Part shown: piece after piece, positions 1 to 11,013 of the stretch
Position numbering within the stretch: position 1 is the first letter of the stretch
Layout of the letters: every line of letters starts with the position of its first letter
The notes under the pieces: model-generated
Told to the model about the DNA's origin: nothing
What the model saw: the letters and a program-made list of their open reading frames with translations, nothing else
The model's database searches: none
From: Bimuria novae-zelandiae CBS 107.79
Taxonomy: Eukaryota > Ascomycota > Dothideomycetes > Pleosporales > Didymosphaeriaceae
Reading direction: 5' to 3'
Assembly (NCBI GenBank): GCA_010015655.1
Contig: ML976759.1
Coordinates: 165,087 to 229,086 of the forward strand
Length of the DNA stretch: 64,000 nt
Program-made: the position numbers and the translations under genes

Positions 1-1450
1 CGTGTTCAAAACGTCAACGTGGAAGAGATCTCGAAAGATGCATCAGCTCGAGCAGGTCTTCTCGTTCTCGCTCAGCAGCTGACCGCTTTGCTCGAAGGCC
101 CCATCAACAGAGCCACGGACCTGGCCTTCAAGGTGACTATTTCATGATGAACGACGTCCTCGACTTCTTCCACTAAGATGAAACAAAATCTTACACGTCC
201 ATTGCGGCCCGTAATGCGGTCGACCTCAACCTTTTCGAACATATCAGCTCGGCACCCACTCCCATCTCTTCCGAAGAGCTTTCGGCCCTGACCAACGCTG
301 AAAGTCTGCTCATATGTGAGTACAGTAATCTATCGACAAAAAACAACTAATTGTCACTACAGCTCGGATCCTACGCCTCTTGGCCTCCGTTAGGTTCGTC
401 AATGAGGCTGGGGAGGATCGATGGACAGCCAACGAGACCACACGTGCGATGGCGAGCCCACCAATTGCAGCTGGACATTGGATCGTGTAAGTTGCTCCAT
501 TCAAGTCAACAATTCAGATCAGTGTTAACCCTTCGCAGTTACGACGCCCTCATCGCTTCGGCAATCCAATGACCAAAATACCCCCGCGAGACCAAATACA
601 AGGTGCCGCTGGAGCCTAATGATGGATTCGTTCAGTACGGTCTTCAGACGAAGCTGAATATCTTTGATTACATGTACTCGATCCCGCCGTTGTTGCAGGA
701 TTTCAATCTGTGCATGGGCAACGCGCACGGTGAACGCGAGTCTTGGCATTACTGGTACGTCGAAATAGCCCCCAAGAAGTGTCGGTCATAGCCATGGCTT
801 TGCTGACTTTTGTATTGGAAAGGTACGACATTGAGGGGAAGCTACTCGCGGGCTTCGATGCTTCGATGCTTCGAAGAGCCCCGTGGTCTTGGTTGATGTC
901 GGCGGTGGAAAGGGCCATGACATGCAGGCTTTCCATTCCGCTTTCCAGGAGAAGATCAGCAAAGAACAGGGCACTCTCGTATTGGAAGATCTGCCGCAAG
1001 TTCTCGATGCCATCCCTAACGACAACTTGCCTTCATCGATCGTGAAGATGCCGCATGACTTCTTCACGGAGCAACCAGTCAAAGGTAAGCTTGGCCTCAT
1101 AATCCATTGACTTGATTGCGTACTCATTCGAATTCAGGAGCACGTGGCTATCTAGTGCACCACATTCTTCACGATTGGCCTGAGAAATACTGCCATCAAA
1201 TTCTTGCGCACTTGCGGAAAGCTATGATCCCCGACTACTCTAAGCTTCTGATTTACGAGCTTATCTTGCCGAACACCGGAGCTGTTGAGATGCAGGCAAG
1301 ATACGATCTTGTCATGATGACCTTCAGCGGCGGGATGGAAAGGTCGAGGAGCCAATGGATCAAGCTCCTAGAAGATGCTGGCTTCTGCAATATCGGCTTC
1401 ATGAGCACCTAGACCATGACGGGATCATCGAGGCGGAGGTTTCTGAGTAG
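1..1450 (+). pseudogene. Decayed family 2 SAM-dependent O-methyltransferase, 5' end outside window
   Basis: The family transfers a methyl group from S-adenosylmethionine to hydroxyls of small aromatic or polyketide metabolites. Coding segments can be read at 1-132, about 178-315, 363-486, 539-about 755, about 815-1084 and 1138-1450, separated by short GT-AG introns. The SAM-binding glycine motif VDVGGGKGHD lies at about 888-920 and the LHDWPEKY motif of the catalytic region at about 1168-1194. The gene is broken. An in-frame TGA (570-572) follows the exon starting at 539. An 8-bp tandem duplication (855-870) puts the SAM motif out of frame. One base is missing near 1400, so the conserved C-terminus, ending in EAEVSE at 1448-1450, sits in another frame. 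The first visible intron (133-177) does not keep frame either. It may be a relic of a secondary-metabolite locus to the left. Family assignment is secure; substrate unknown. Confidence 0.85.
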
Positions 1451-2960
1451 GCAGCGTTGCTCGACTTGATCAACACGTTATTGCATGTGAGCATTAGTAC
1501 CGACCGTTAGGTATTTTCAATGGACTGTCGTTGGTGGTATTGCGGACCACCCTATCGAACTGGCATGTATTGATGTGCGCTGTCAACCCTCTCTGGGATT
1601 ACACTGCCAGTTCTATTGAGTGTTCAGACAACGCAGAGACACATCTAGCGATCATCAATGAATGAGACCAACCAACAGATTGGACTCAGCCATCGCCCCT
1701 AACGACAATGACTGCGCCAGCGCCTGATTCAGCGCAGGTTAATGGTGAGGGAACAGTGCTGGATGGCAGAACGCCTCTTTCCAAACCAAGTACGCTACGT
1801 GAATGACTCCCCCCTTCGATCTAACTCTTTACACATGCCAAACATCACGCATGCACCCCGCAATACTTCGCACGGAAGTCATCACCCAAGATCCGTACGA
1901 GGAGGATGTTGTGGCCTCATTTCTCACGGCTTGGCCCTGTAACGAGGTTAGTGAAGAAATCCTACGAAAGTAACTACGAAAGTAACGCCGACCAGCCACC
2001 AACTCATGATTCATGCATTTCTCCTAGGCGTATTAGGTTAGCAGCACCACCAACAATCAGATTCGATGCCGCAGACCAGCGTGTACCCCGCCTTCCAGAG
2101 ATGGTATCTTGTTCGGATTCTGCGGACTCACCCCTGGCTTTCACATGAAAGTCTCACAGCGAGGGTCCTTTGGCTACCATAGCCTTGGAATTCCAGGGTC
2201 TGCCTGTCTTCAAGCCCCACAGAAGGGCCTAATGGTGGCCGCATCATATCGCATCCACTGTACCGGTCGCGTACGGCAGGGCATGGGTGCGATGGGTCAG
2301 CTCCTCAGATATTGCTTTTGGAACTGTTGAGGATGTACAGTGATATCGGATTACTCACGGTATGTGGCATGATATCAGAGTACGTGTGTGCATTCGTGCG
2401 TGTGTGTGTGGAGCTGGAGCGTTGCTAGCTGGGGTGCGTAGTGGATGTCTTGTAGAAGGCTTGAACGGTCAGCATTGTGGAGCGGCGAGATTGCATACAG
2501 GAGCGTTAGGCTTGGGTGCTGATAGGGGCTGAGTGGTTGGAGTGTAAAAGTACAAGGCTGGATGTTGGGGTACATGTCTGCAAAACTTCGTCTTGCCGCT
2601 CCCCACTCGCTCGACCCCGGTCATTGCGGGGGGCGAATGACACCAATAGTTTAGCGGCGCAGTAGAGCATGCAGCGTCGCACGCGAAGGTTTGTTGGGAC
2701 CGTGCAGCTCACCGATGGTGCGGCAAAACCGCGTGGTGATTCAGAGCGTTATTCAGAGAAAGATGGAGGTTTCGGCCGAGCTTCGGGATGAAGATGAGAT
2801 TGGTAAGGTGATTATCTCAGCTAGAGTGAGTAAGCATGTCATGTGATGGGGCGGCTGAAGCTCGGGCCCATGACGAAACGCGAGCTTCGTTCACAAAAGT
2901 TCGCGCCGACATGATCGAGCATTGGACTTCACTGTGTTCCGACTTTACAAACACCATTGA
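1451..2960. other. Intergenic region, no convincing gene
   Basis: Normal base composition with only short ORFs. A 32-codon ORF begins at the ATG at 1708, and an acidic stretch can be read in another frame around 1870-1945. These could be relics of a second gene broken together with the O-methyltransferase, but I recognise no family. A TG-rich stretch lies near 2390-2410. The right end is the promoter and first 5' UTR part of the BolA-like gene. Confidence 0.5.
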
Positions 2961-3027
2961 GTAAGCCCCGGACACCTTATCATATAGCTATACCGATCAC
3001 TCATTAAAATTTCTAATGATTCCGCAG
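2961..3027 (+). other. Probable 5' UTR intron of the BolA-like gene
   Basis: A GTAAGC donor at 2961, a CTAAT branch-like site at 3012-3016 and an acceptor TTCCGCAG ending at 3027 define a 67-bp intron just before the start codon at 3037. It matters because an upstream in-frame ATG at 3016 falls inside this intron and so should not be the start. Confidence 0.55.
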
Positions 3028-3036
3028 ACGCTCACG

Positions 3037-3648
3037 ATGGCGCCATCAAGAGCTCTCTTCGCCCACCTTCGCTCATCTCCGCGTGTCCTCCCATTCGCGC
3101 GTCGCACAATAAGCAGTTGCACACAAACACACCGATCGCGTATTTCCCCAGCCCTACACTCAGGCATAACGCGCGCCTTCCCCGCATTGCCCTCGCGAAG
3201 AGGGTATGCGACGGCAACACCCGAACCACCGGATTACCTCAACGAGGCTGAGCTCCAAATATTCAATAAGATCAAGGCCGAGCTGCAGCCTGTGACACTA
3301 GAGGTACGTTCTGTACCACGTATATCTCGCATTCAAGGGGTGATTGCGGCAATCAATTGAGGTGTCGCTCTTCACCGATCGCTGCATGGTGATATGCGCG
3401 TCATATGAGGGTCGCCGGAATTCGCAGAATTCAAAGTTTTGAAGTGTGAAAAGAGACCACGCAGGCTGACGATGTTGTGCTAGGTGCAGGATATCAGTGG
3501 CGGGTGTGGGTCCATGTATGCGCTGCAGATTGAGAGCGAGCGGTTCAAGGGCTTGAGTGTTATTAAGCAGCACAAGATGGTGAATGAGGTTTTGAAAGAG
3601 GAGATCAAGGGCTGGCACGGTGTGCAGTTAAGGACGAAGGCTCCGTGA
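3037..3648 (+). CDS. Mitochondrial BolA-like protein (BolA3/Aim1 type)
   Basis: Exons 3037-3303 and 3484-3648 give 143 residues. The basic, Ser/Arg-rich first 60 residues with no acidic patches look like a mitochondrial presequence. A BolA fold follows: residues NEAELQIFNKIKAEL form the first helix, ISGGCGSMYALQIES the conserved loop and strand, and VIKQHKMVNEVLKEEI the helix carrying the invariant His. Mitochondrial BolA proteins work with monothiol glutaredoxins and Nfu-type factors in late iron-sulfur cluster delivery. The 180-bp intron ends at TGCTAG, which keeps the reading VQDISGG; an AG six bases further on would drop two residues. The start at 3037 is preferred because the ATG at 3016 lies in a probable 5' UTR intron. 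The gene lies alone between the broken methyltransferase and the amidase. Confidence 0.85.
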
Positions 3649-4381
3649 TCGATTATGCCGTACTGCTTTTGATATCTGCTGTAGGATATGTGTGTACGAT
3701 TCCAGTGTACTGCATACCGTAGATTTTATTATAATCACGATATATTCGACATATGGATGATGTTCTGGTATGGACGATGCTATTCGATAAGTCATCAGAT
3801 CTCTGGGTTTGATGAAGTGGACCTCAATGCCAATACGACCTACACAGTACACTCGCATTTTACTTCTCTCTTGGGAACTAAGCCTTTCCATGGTATGTTC
3901 ATGGTCCTGTTTCATATTCGTACCTCTATTTTTAGCCATTGCAAAGTGCTCTTGGCATCGTTACAGGCTTAGAATAGATGTTGGGCAGGCAGGCATATGA
4001 CGACAAAAAGCTGTATTACTATCTGCAGAAAAGAGTGTAGAGTCTATGGGCTAAAGGAAAGCGGGCGAGAGTCTGTTTACTCAGTAGTCCGTGCACCTAG
4101 GTGGTGCCTTCCACACAAACCACCTCTGACGTCAGTCACGTGGCTACAATAGACATCTCGAGACGTTACAGTCGAGGGGAACAAAAAGTTCTGACAAAAT
4201 ATCTTGTATATTTTATAACACAGTCGGAGCAAATAAAAACAATTAGCTCTAAGACTTTGTCTAAAGACTGTAACAACAAATCAAAATCCTTCTAATAGGA
4301 CAAGGTAATACAAAACACGGAAGGTCAAAGGATTGTTAGGTCGCAATTAGAGCAAGTGTCCTTGTCCAAAAATCCTCTTAG
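3649..4381. other. Intergenic region between convergent BolA-like and amidase genes
   Basis: These are the 3' flanks of two convergent genes. The part around 4180-4330 is A/T-rich with poly(A)-like signals. Only short ORFs are present and I see no conserved coding or structural RNA signal. Confidence 0.5.
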
Positions 4382-6087
4382 TCACAGACCATGCGGACTT
4401 TCCGTGTGGCCTGCAAGGTCAGTTGTTGGAAGCACATATGGCTTCAAGCCTGATCTCGCATTCATGATCCGTTCGCACGCATGACCCACCCTGATAACAT
4501 TTCCATCCCGATTTCGATCTCCAAATATGTACACAGAGAAACTGTTGATTGTTGTTAGTGATCGTACAGGAAGATGTCACACAGGAAAGTGTGGTAAGAT
4601 GCCACTTACGGTATGCCAGGCGCAACATCCACCAAATTGCTCCTTGCATCAATCTCGATTTCAGTGTCCTCAGGATATCTGCCCATTGAAACACTCATTA
4701 CCGGTGAACCAGCCTTAGCTGCGAACGTTTGAAGAGTCGCAGATAGGTTCGGTACAAGCAAAACATGCAAGTCAAAGTCTCGCAGCGTCCCAGGAATTGT
4801 CGTCGCATAAGTTGCGTCTTCAAGAGATGATAAATATCGGTATAGCGGGTCCGAGGGATCTGTTGCATTGGCGGCTTCTAGACGCGCAACATTGCGTGCT
4901 GGATACCCCTCCTCTGGACAAAGTTTGGTGAAAGCGATGAGGTCATCCAATGTGTGAATTTTGTTCGGATTTGTAATTAGAGAGGAGAGATAATTGTTGA
5001 TGGACGTCTTCATGTCCGTATTCAGTACGCAACCTTTCACTCTTGCGGGCAATTCCGCATAAGTCGCGACGCCGGAGATCTTGTCTACTGAGACGATGTT
5101 CGCGCCACATGTCGTGAGATGATTTATGAGCTTGGAGAAGGCTGTTTGCTTTGCTGAATGCATGTTATCGACTTCGGGGAGTAGCCCACGGGCTGGTATG
5201 CCGATTCGAACGCCACATAGGTCTGTTCTCATCGCAAGGGGGACGTACAGATTTCCTCGAGCGTCTTCATTGTCGGCAAGTAGACTCACGAGACCAGACG
5301 CATCATTGACTGTCTTTGTTATGACGCCCACAGTATCTTCTTTCGCGCTCGCGTATATGATTCCTTCTGACGAAAGCAGTCCCCGAGTAGGCGTAAAGCC
5401 TACGACTCCACATCGTTCCGCGGGATGCACAATGCTATAGCAGGTCTGCTACTTGTCAGCTCACAGTTCAGGTTGTCGAGCGGTGAACCTAGAAAACGCA
5501 TTCGAAAGCAGCAGTTGGGTACATACCTCGGTCCCTATTGCTGCAGAAGCCAGTCCCAGAGCGGTCGCAATCGCACTACCTGTACTACTTCCACTAGTCT
5601 TCATGTTTGGGCAAAATGGTCCATACGCCTGCCCGCCTCTTGCGCTCCATCCACTGCAACCACTCGTAGAGCGGAACCCAGCCCACTCTGCCATGTTAGT
5701 CTTCCCAAGAATGATAGCTCCCACATGCCTGAGCGCTGTCACGACTGCAGATTCCTTGCTTGGCTTCGCTCCAACAAGAGCCATAGACCCAGCGGTCGCC
5801 TCCATGGAGTCAAGCGTGACTATGCTGTCTTTTACCAGTATAGGGGTGCCCAGCAGGGGACGTCCGTGGCTCGAGCGGACTCTTTCGACGTCCATTTGCT
5901 TGGCGATGTCAAGTGCATCTGGATTGACTTCGATAACGGCGTGGTAGTTGGAGTCCACCTCTCGAATGCGCTGGAGGTATGCACGGATGAGGTCAACAGA
6001 AGTGAATAGGCCTTGATCGAGTCCATAGCAGAGCTCGAAAAGAGATGTATCTAAGAGCGAAGGAATTGTCAGGTTATTTAAAGACAT
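4382..6087 (-). CDS. Amidase (amidase-signature family)
   Basis: Exons on the minus strand are 6087-5527, 5445-4610 and 4541-4382, with introns of 81 and 68 bp, giving 518 residues, normal for the family. Amidase-signature enzymes hydrolyse carboxylic amides with a Ser-cisSer-Lys triad. All three are visible: Lys86 in LVKDS, the cis-serine in GSSTGS (residues 166-171) and the nucleophile Ser191 in GTETCYSIVHPA. The last motif is only complete when the 81-bp intron is removed, which supports the splice. No signal peptide or membrane segment is evident, so the enzyme is probably cytosolic. It could be a general amidase or a GatA/fatty-acid-amide-like relative; substrate cannot be told. The gene is transcribed away from the Zn2Cys6 regulator at 12597, from which it is separated by a transposon insertion. 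Confidence 0.9.
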
Positions 6088-6924
6088 ATTGGTGCGTTCT
6101 CAGGGGATGCTCGGAGAGACAGAGTTGCGATGTACCTTTTCCAGCATTTATTATTTCTCTATATAGGCTTTCCCGTACTCTTCAATTCACCAGTGGTTCG
6201 AGCAGTATATCCACTGTGCACCGTCCACATCGCTGTGATACGTGGAGAGTCTTGAGAATGGCAGATCATTGAATCAAATGTCACTATTGACTCGCTGGTT
6301 GCAAAATGAAACTACCTACCAGTCCTTCATTTCGTATTGTCTAACTGATCGTGACGGTTCAAGGAAATTTCTTCTCGTAGGGAGTGGTGTCTTTGAGCCA
6401 GTTAGTGAAGGTTGACTAAGAGTGTAAGAAGGGACAACATTCAACGTAAACGTGATATATATTTCGATCCCAGCAATTCTAAGGACATCTCATCACTTCT
6501 AAAATACTCACATCGTTTTGGCTACGAGCACGCAGCATTAAGTTGTCGATCGTCATATGAGAATAAGGCCTGGAGTGACGCGATATAGCCTGACATGTGG
6601 AAATTCCCACAATGGATTTCCTCTGTCCCCAGGCAGTCATCGCACGCGCGCGTAGGTACCTGCAGTGTAAATTGACAATGCGACGAGGTCGTAGCGTTGA
6701 GGTGTAGCGTAGGCATCCGCAGGATCCATGGGACGCACAAAAGAACGGCACAAAAGCGCGCGACTCTGACTGACTGAGACGTATGGGTTTGCTGCGTTGG
6801 TGCCAAATTGAGATTCTGCGGTGACCCAATTCCTAAGTATTCGTAAACGATGTGAACCGAGGGACATTGCAGGCTAGACGTGAATGTGTGTCAGGCGTCG
6901 GCAGGCTCATGTGACACAACATTA
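6088..6924. other. Amidase upstream region up to the transposon insertion
   Basis: This is 837 bp of normal-GC DNA upstream of the amidase, ending at the TA dinucleotide flanking the 5.6-kb insertion. ORFs here overlap each other in several frames and show no family features. If the insertion is removed, this region plus 12506-12596 would be the shared upstream region of the amidase and the regulator. Confidence 0.5.
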
Positions 6925-6930
6925 TCGGTG

Positions 6931-6962
6931 GTTTCGTAAATTCCCGCTCACCATGTGACCTG
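6931..6962. repeat. Left terminal inverted repeat of the 5.6-kb element
   Basis: These 32 bases are the exact reverse complement of 12467-12498. Composition is normal, in contrast to the TA-rich interior that starts about 45 bp further in. Confidence 0.9.
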
Positions 6963-7400
6963 GGCGCTAGTTAGGTAATCGCTTCCTGCGCGCCTTTTGG
7001 CCCTACCTATTTTTTTATATAATTAAATACCGTATATAAATTTATCCCCTAAATAATATTTTACTATTATTCTTAAGGATTATTATAATACTAGCTAATA
7101 GTTATAAACGTAAAAGTACTTAAATATTTAAAAGGGGTAAAAATTTATTTTAAGTAATATAAGTAGCTAAAAAGTCTTGTATAATAAAATTATCTTATAA
7201 AAAGATTTTTAAAAAAGTAAAAGCTAGGGTACCTTTATAAGAAATAGTAAATAAAGCTAATTATATAATTACTACTAAAGTAACTAAGGTAGAGCAACTC
7301 AAGGATAAAAATATTAAAAAGAAAAAAAAATATACTTAAAGGATAGCTTATTATTAGCCTAGTTGGGTTTTTTTATAATAAGGAGTAGGCTTTATAAATA

Positions 7401-7820
7401 GGTTAGGTTGCAAGGATCACAGTTGGGTCTAACTAAGTAGAACACCAAATTCTAAACTTTAAACTCTCTATAACTTTATAAATAGAGGAGTTATACTTAT
7501 GTAATTTTAATTTTAACATAAGGTGTATATATATATTAATAGTAATATATTTAATTTTTAAATAATTATAAAGTATATTAAGGCGTACATCCTAAAAAAA
7601 GACGTAAAATATTACTTAAAGGATAGCTTTTTTCTAAAATAAATATAAAATATAGATTTTTTTATTTATTTATATAACTTATATATATATATATATATAC
7701 ACTTTATATTAAAATCGCATAATAATAGCTCCTCTATTTATTAAGTTATAAAGAGTTTAAAGTTTAGAATTTTAGTATTCCGCTTAGTTAGACCTAACTA
7801 TAGTCCCTGCGACCCAACCT
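7401..7820. repeat. Long imperfect palindrome, MITE-like
   Basis: The arm at about 7401-7526 is repeated in inverted orientation at about 7684-7820 around a 150-bp TA-rich centre. The match runs through TTTAAACTC, the GAGGAG/CTCCTC block and GGTGTATAT/ATACACTTT. Differences are mostly C-T and G-A transitions. The structure resembles a long-TIR miniature element or a fold-back element; no coding capacity is seen. Confidence 0.7.
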
Positions 7821-7906
7821 AGTTACTAGCCTAATAAGTGGCTTATTAAAGTAATTAATAAAACTATAGTCCCTGCGATCCAACCTAGTTACTAGCCTAA
7901 TAAGTA
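7798..7906. repeat. 66-bp tandem duplication, second unit split by the Fot1-like insertion
   Basis: The unit beginning CTATAGTCCCTGCGA starts at 7798 and again at 7864. The second unit stops at the TA at 7905-7906 and its remainder (TTATTAAAGTAATTAAT) resumes after the inserted transposon at about 9759, which marks the exact insertion site. Confidence 0.8.
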
Positions 7907-9753
7907 ACGTGGTTCACCACCGAGCTGGCCAACCCCACCAAGCAGGCCAACTTTGCTAAATGCAGCCCACCTCTAGCTTATACTATAATGCCATCACAAC
8001 ATAACGCGTAATAACCTTATACTAAAAGCGTACTATAGCTTGCTATCTAAGCTATAATTAAAAATTATAATAAAAGTAAAAGACGCGTTATTATAGCCTT
8101 TAGCGTGCCTTAAATAATAGTATAATAATAACGCTAAGGAGCCCTCTCTTGACGCGATTGCGAGCCCAATTTAAAGAAGCTAACTAAGCTAGAGGAGGAG
8201 GCTCTAGTCTAACGTATACTTAAGCTTAACTAGTGAGGAATAGGTGCAATAAGGGATATAGTCTAAGATATAGCTAATAATTTACTTGCTAAGCGTGGTA
8301 GATAGCCTATTAATAAGCACTAGGTAGACAGGCTTAAGACGCGTACGCTAGAAATTAAGCTTTAAAGGAGCTATTTATATAATTATTAGCAAGCCCTAAA
8401 CGAAGATCCACGTATTATAACGCCCTAGTTTAAGCTAGTTACTAATACTAAGGCTAAGTACGATATTGCTAATAACGACACGTATAACTTTGACAAGACA
8501 GGCTTTATAATGGGGGTAATACAGGGTTAGATAGTCTTTACAGGCTCTAAGAAGCGAAGCAACCTAAAGAAGATTTAACCTAATAACTATAGGTAGGTTA
8601 CTAATATCTAGGGTATCAGCGCTAAAGGCTAGGCTCTACTACCCTTTCTTATCTTCCTTAGCAAGGTTCTAATTACCTCCTAGTTCTATAATCTACCCTA
8701 AGACTAGGTTATTAAAGTCAGTCTTAATAGCTAGACGTTAAATAAGCTTAGCCTTGCCTAGCTAAGGCACTTTAATACCTATACTAAGGCGCGTAGTTTA
8801 GGTGCACACTAGCTACTAATTATAGGTAGTTACGAGAGCCACTGCTTACACGAATTCCACAAATACTGTAAGGAATAGAAGATTATTATTCTCTATATGC
8901 CTTTACACTCATTACACCTCTTATAGCCACTTAATGTAGGTTATTTTTCGCCTTTAAAGCGGGCGTACAGCAATGAGATTAGTAGCTTAGCACGGTACAG
9001 CACTAAGCAGATTAAGAAAGAAGCCTTTTTACTAGCCTTTAAAGTAGCTTTTAAGAAGGTAATAATAAAGGCGAATATCTACGCAGGCTTTAGAGGCACT
9101 AGATTAGTCCTACACGACTTAGAGGCAGTGTTATTAAGACTTAATGTGGTTCTTTATACGCTAACTCCACCTAACGTAAAGGACACCCTATAGGAATTAA
9201 AAACACTAAGTAACCTCCGCGAAATAGAGGCTTAGTTAACGCTAGTTCGTAAGCGTGTATAAAAGTATAGAGATTTACTAGTTTCTTCGCTTCTTAGAGC
9301 TATTAAGCAGCTTAATAAAGGTGTTGCATTAATAGGGCACGAAATAGTATTAATATAACAGGAAATAGCAGGGCTTTGTAAGATAGTAGAGATAGTAATA
9401 AAGGTAAAAAGTTAAAAGAGGAAGTATATTTAGGCAGCTAAGACACTTATAGTAAGAGAGGTAGTTAATTTAATAGCTAAAAAGGATAGTAGTGGGCAAA
9501 AGGAGGGTGAAGAGTCTGCAAAGAGGGTGCGTGGGCAGAGGCGCTGCGAACGTTACGGCGAAACTGGCCACAACGCTCGCACCTGCACAGTAGAAATTAT
9601 AAATACATCTAATAGCAATAAGTCTAAATAGTATTTCTATATTCTGCGAATTATAGTAAATTATAGTGGTGTTGTAGGAGGCGCTTCGCAATAGACTGAC
9701 TTTTAAAAAGTGGCCCGCTCGGTGGGGTTGGCCCGCTCGGTGGTGAACCACGT
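7907..9753 (+). mobile_element. Nested Fot1/pogo-like DNA transposon (1,847 bp)
   Basis: The ends form an inverted repeat of about 45 bp beginning ACGTGGTTCACCACCGAGC, and TA flanks both sides (7905-7906 and 9754-9755), the target site of the Tc1/mariner superfamily. Length, TIR style and the encoded DDE transposase all fit fungal Fot1/Pot2-type elements. The element sits inside the second copy of a 66-bp tandem repeat, so the empty site can be reconstructed from the neighbouring copy. The interior is RIP-degraded but the ends are largely spared. Confidence 0.92.
7988..9600 (+). pseudogene. RIP-degraded pogo/Fot1-type DDE transposase
   Basis: Conserved blocks of the DDE_1 superfamily can be read through many stop codons: ALNEDPRIITPWFKLV and YNFDKTGFIMGVI (first catalytic Asp, about 8400-8520), GSYESHCLHEF (second Asp region, here Ser-Tyr-Glu, about 8830-8860), and MPLHSLHLL followed by PLNVGYFSPLKRAY (third acidic block, about 8900-8970). 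Near the C-terminus at about 9540-9590 there is CERYGETGHNARTC, a CCHC zinc knuckle with one Cys lost, typical of the tail of these transposases. Nearly all stops are TAG or TAA where Trp, Gln or Arg are expected, which is RIP. It cannot encode active transposase. Confidence 0.9.
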
Positions 9754-10181
9754 TAGTTTATTAAAGTAATTAATAAAACTTACGTAAGGTATTACTATAA
9801 AGCGTACTATAATAATAAAATAGTTAATAGTGTAGAAAATAGTAATTATAAATAATTACTTCGTAGCCTTATAGCAAGCGAGGTATAAAAATAGGCTAAT
9901 AGCGTTATTATAAAAATAAGCACCTAAAACAAAGTCTTTATTAAAAACCTTATTATTATTATATATTTAAGTTAAACTTTAGTAAAAGATTATATTGTAA
10001 ACGCTTTTAAACGCGGGAAAAGTTACTTACGTATTACTAATATAAAACCTAGCGTAAAAGATTTTAAGTTAGTTACGCGTAGGTAGTCTGCAAGGCTTTT
10101 AAGTATAACTTACTACTACTAATTATTAACTTATTAAGCTACTAGACGTTATAGTAATTTACTAAATAGGTAATAGGCTAG

Positions 10182-10440
10182 CTATCTAAATACGGGACGT
10201 GTAGAGGTGCCAGGACACCATGTGCTCGAACTATGCCTATGTGTGCTACTTTCAGCGTACTGAATCGTTGCTGGTGCGGTTCTCTGATCATATGCCCGTC
10301 GAGGGCAATATAGTCGCCATATGGGCCCGCGAGGTGTCGCTGCAAAGGTGTACAGTTGCAGCGTCGTCAGACAATGTTTGGTTAATAATAGCAAAGTCTC
10401 GTGAGCAGGCTAGGCGACGACGGAGGAGAAGCAACTCTAA
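10182..10440. other. GC-normal island inside the RIP-degraded element
   Basis: About 250 bp of normal composition is embedded in TA-rich sequence on both sides. Open frames exist on both strands, but no motif is recognised. It may be a captured host fragment or a short repeat that escaped RIP. Confidence 0.5.
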
Positions 10441-10904
10441 TAGTAAGCCTATAATAAAAGATATATTTAAATTATTAATTATATCTATAATAATTTAATT
10501 AGCATAAAGTTAGCTATTTTAATAATTACTTACTTAATAGTAAAAACTTAATCGTCTACTAAATAACTTACTAGTTTTAACGTAGGATTTATAGTAACGT
10601 AGAGGAGCTATACTATATAACACTACTTTTCTTATAGTAGTGGCTTAATAAGGGTCTATATAAATATTATAAAGATATAAGAAAAGTCTTTACTATAATT
10701 AAGAATAACAGAATTAATTTTAATATACTTATAAATCCTTTAGAGGCTAGTATACTATATATTTTATAATAAAAAGTATAAGAGCTACTACTACTTTTAT
10801 TAATTAAATTTTAAGTATATACTATTTGCTAGTAGCGTAAATTTAAAAGAATGACTTTAGAGTAAAAAGATTAGTGCCTAAAAAATATAAAGGAAAAAGA
10901 ACGT

Positions 10905-11013
10905 GTAGAGTAAGAGAAGTAAGAGGAGAAAGAAAATAAGAATAAGAATAAGAATAAGGAGAAGAATAAGGAGAAGAATAAGGAGAAGAATAAGGAGAAG
11001 AATAAGGGGAAGA
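10905..11013 (+). repeat. Purine-rich microsatellite (AAGAATAAGGAG-like units)
   Basis: Repeats of AAGAAT and a 12-bp GAGAAGAATAAG unit follow each other, at least four times for the longer unit. The + strand is almost all purine plus T in register. No other function is visible. Confidence 0.85.

Noticed and set aside
6479..6867. Three overlapping minus frames upstream of the amidase
   Set aside because: Overlap each other in different frames, as random ORFs do; no conserved motif.
6945..6964. Similarity of the 5.6-kb element end (GTGACCTG) to TCACGTGACCTGCC in the gypsy LTRs
   Set aside because: Only about 11 bp match and neighbouring bases differ; chance or a common binding site, not a shared terminus.
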